A program made the translations under genes and the position numbers. Shown in pieces: positions 5,596-6,307 of a DNA stretch of 6,307 nucleotides. The notes beneath the pieces are model-generated. The model saw nothing but the letters and a program-made list of their open reading frames with translations, was not told the DNA's origin and did not search any database. The DNA is taken from positions 1 to 6,307 of the forward strand of contig JAJXTJ010000079.1 of NCBI GenBank assembly GCA_021783895.1, read 5' to 3'. The first letter of the stretch is position 1, and each line of letters starts with the position of its first letter. Source of the DNA: Pseudomonadota bacterium (GTDB lineage: Bacteria; Pseudomonadota; Gammaproteobacteria; Burkholderiales; Sulfuricellaceae).

Positions 5596-6230
5596 TGGTA
5601 AATATCGAAGAACTGGTTGACAGCCTGGCCCGGGATGCCGCCCCGGTGAAGCCGGCACCCCATCCGCTCATGCTGAGCCTCGGATGGATGGCGGGGGCGG
5701 CGGTCTATCTCGTGGCGTCGCTCTGGATTTTCGGCCTGCGCCCGGACTTGATGCAAAAGCTTCACGAGCCGTGGTTCGTCGCCGAGGTGGGCTCCCTGAT
5801 CCTGCTCTTCGTCGCCACGTCCCTGAGTGCCGCCGTGCTGGCCTTTCCCGATCTGCACCAGATGCGCAAGGCAGCCCTGGCGCCGTTCGGCCTGTTTGCC
5901 CTTTTCATCGCGATCATGTTTTTTGCCTGGCGCGCCGACGTGCCACCCGCGCCGCTACCCGTGCATAGCTTCAGATGCACGGTTTACATCATGTTGTTCT
6001 CGCTCTTGCCGGCCTCCTGGACGTTCTTCGCCATGCGCAAATTCGCCAGCACCCATTACCGTTGGGCGGGCAGTATCGCGCTGCTTACGGCCTTCAGCAT
6101 CGGTGCGTTGTGGATGCGGCTGCATGAACTGAACGACTCGATCATCCACGTCATCCAATGGCATTATCTGCCCATGCTGGGCATCGGCCTTATCGGCTGG
6201 GGGCTGGGAAAAAGGTTGTTGAAATGGTAG
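5595..6230 (+). CDS. nrsF: NrsF (DUF1109) family six-helix anti-sigma factor
   Basis: This 211-residue inner-membrane protein should hold the preceding sigma factor inactive at the membrane until a stress signal arrives. A short cytoplasmic N-terminus (1-25) is followed by about six hydrophobic segments near residues 26-46, 62-84, 92-112, 127-147, 156-176 and 184-207. The family hallmarks FGLRPDL after the first helix and a C-terminal GLGKRLLKW are present. There is a single cysteine, Cys128, in FRCTVYI at the start of the fourth helix. The second position where relatives usually have Cys (CPxxS before the last helix) reads HELNDS here. The ATG overlaps the sigma stop by one base, with GGAAAG just upstream, so translation is likely coupled. 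In Caulobacter NrsF releases SigF under chromate, cadmium or related stress; the signal here is inferred only. Confidence 0.92.
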   Translation: MVNIEELVDSLARDAAPVKPAPHPLMLSLGWMAGAAVYLVASLWIFGLRPDLMQKLHEPWFVAEVGSLILLFVATSLSAAVLAFPDLHQMRKAALAPFGLFALFIAIMFFAWRADVPPAPLPVHSFRCTVYIMLFSLLPASWTFFAMRKFASTHYRWAGSIALLTAFSIGALWMRLHELNDSIIHVIQWHYLPMLGIGLIGWGLGKRLLKW

Positions 6231-6307
6231 TTTTCCGGATACTCCAGTCAGCCAAAAATCCCTAAACCGGACAAGCCGGAACCAAACAGTATCTTGTTAT
6301 TTTGACC

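Noticed and set aside
4972..5658. 228-codon open frame on the minus strand
   Set aside because: It runs antisense to the ECF sigma factor, whose domains are clear; no motif supports the minus-strand product.
6233..6281. TTCCGG and CCGGAA as a terminator after nrsF
   Set aside because: The arms are only 6 bases, 37 bases apart, and no T-run follows; the small CCGG-ACAAG-CCGG hairpin is too weak to call.

Overview
The window looks like a chromosomal segment from a GC-rich proteobacterium, most likely a betaproteobacterium. The basis is the gene order ridA-recG-ubiC on one strand, the codon bias toward G/C at third positions, and an ECF sigma factor paired with a NrsF (DUF1109) membrane anti-sigma factor. 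Species cannot be named from the sequence alone. Apart from the 5' piece of ubiC cut by the left edge, all intact genes are complete in the window.

Layout, left to right. Bases 1-149 (minus) hold the first 49 codons of ubiC, chorismate pyruvate-lyase. A 97-base gap follows, carrying a striking inverted repeat built of doubled heptamers. Next come recG (247-2277, minus) and ridA (2274-2657, minus), which overlap by 4 bases and are probably one transcript running ridA to recG to ubiC. A GC-rich hairpin separates ridA from a gene at 2769-3995 (minus). That gene encodes an exported protein with three nearly identical 69-residue NrfJ-like domains and a different, OB-fold-like C-terminal domain. 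A good extended -10 promoter lies in front of it. Bases 4129-4401 are a broken remnant of an SGNH/GDSL hydrolase gene, internally deleted and interrupted by a stop codon. Immediately upstream is a gene for a small exported cupin (4400-4858, minus).

From about 4859 to 5055 is a divergent intergenic region with several short symmetrical or tandem motifs. It is followed on the plus strand by an ECF sigma factor gene (5056-5595, TTG start) and, overlapping it by one base, its NrsF-type six-helix anti-sigma gene (5595-6230). The last 77 bases show no gene.

How the parts work together: the left half is housekeeping (ubiquinone synthesis, replication-fork rescue, enamine/imine detoxification). The middle is accessory: two exported small-domain proteins and a decayed esterase. 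The right end is a stress-response regulatory pair whose relatives (Caulobacter SigF-NrsF) respond to heavy-metal and oxidative stress. The window does not show what this pair controls. The most notable observations are the recent-looking triplication inside the exported protein, the SGNH gene fossil, the apparent loss of one of two conserved cysteines in NrsF, and the doubled-heptamer inverted repeat between recG and ubiC. I do not see a clearly new multi-gene system.
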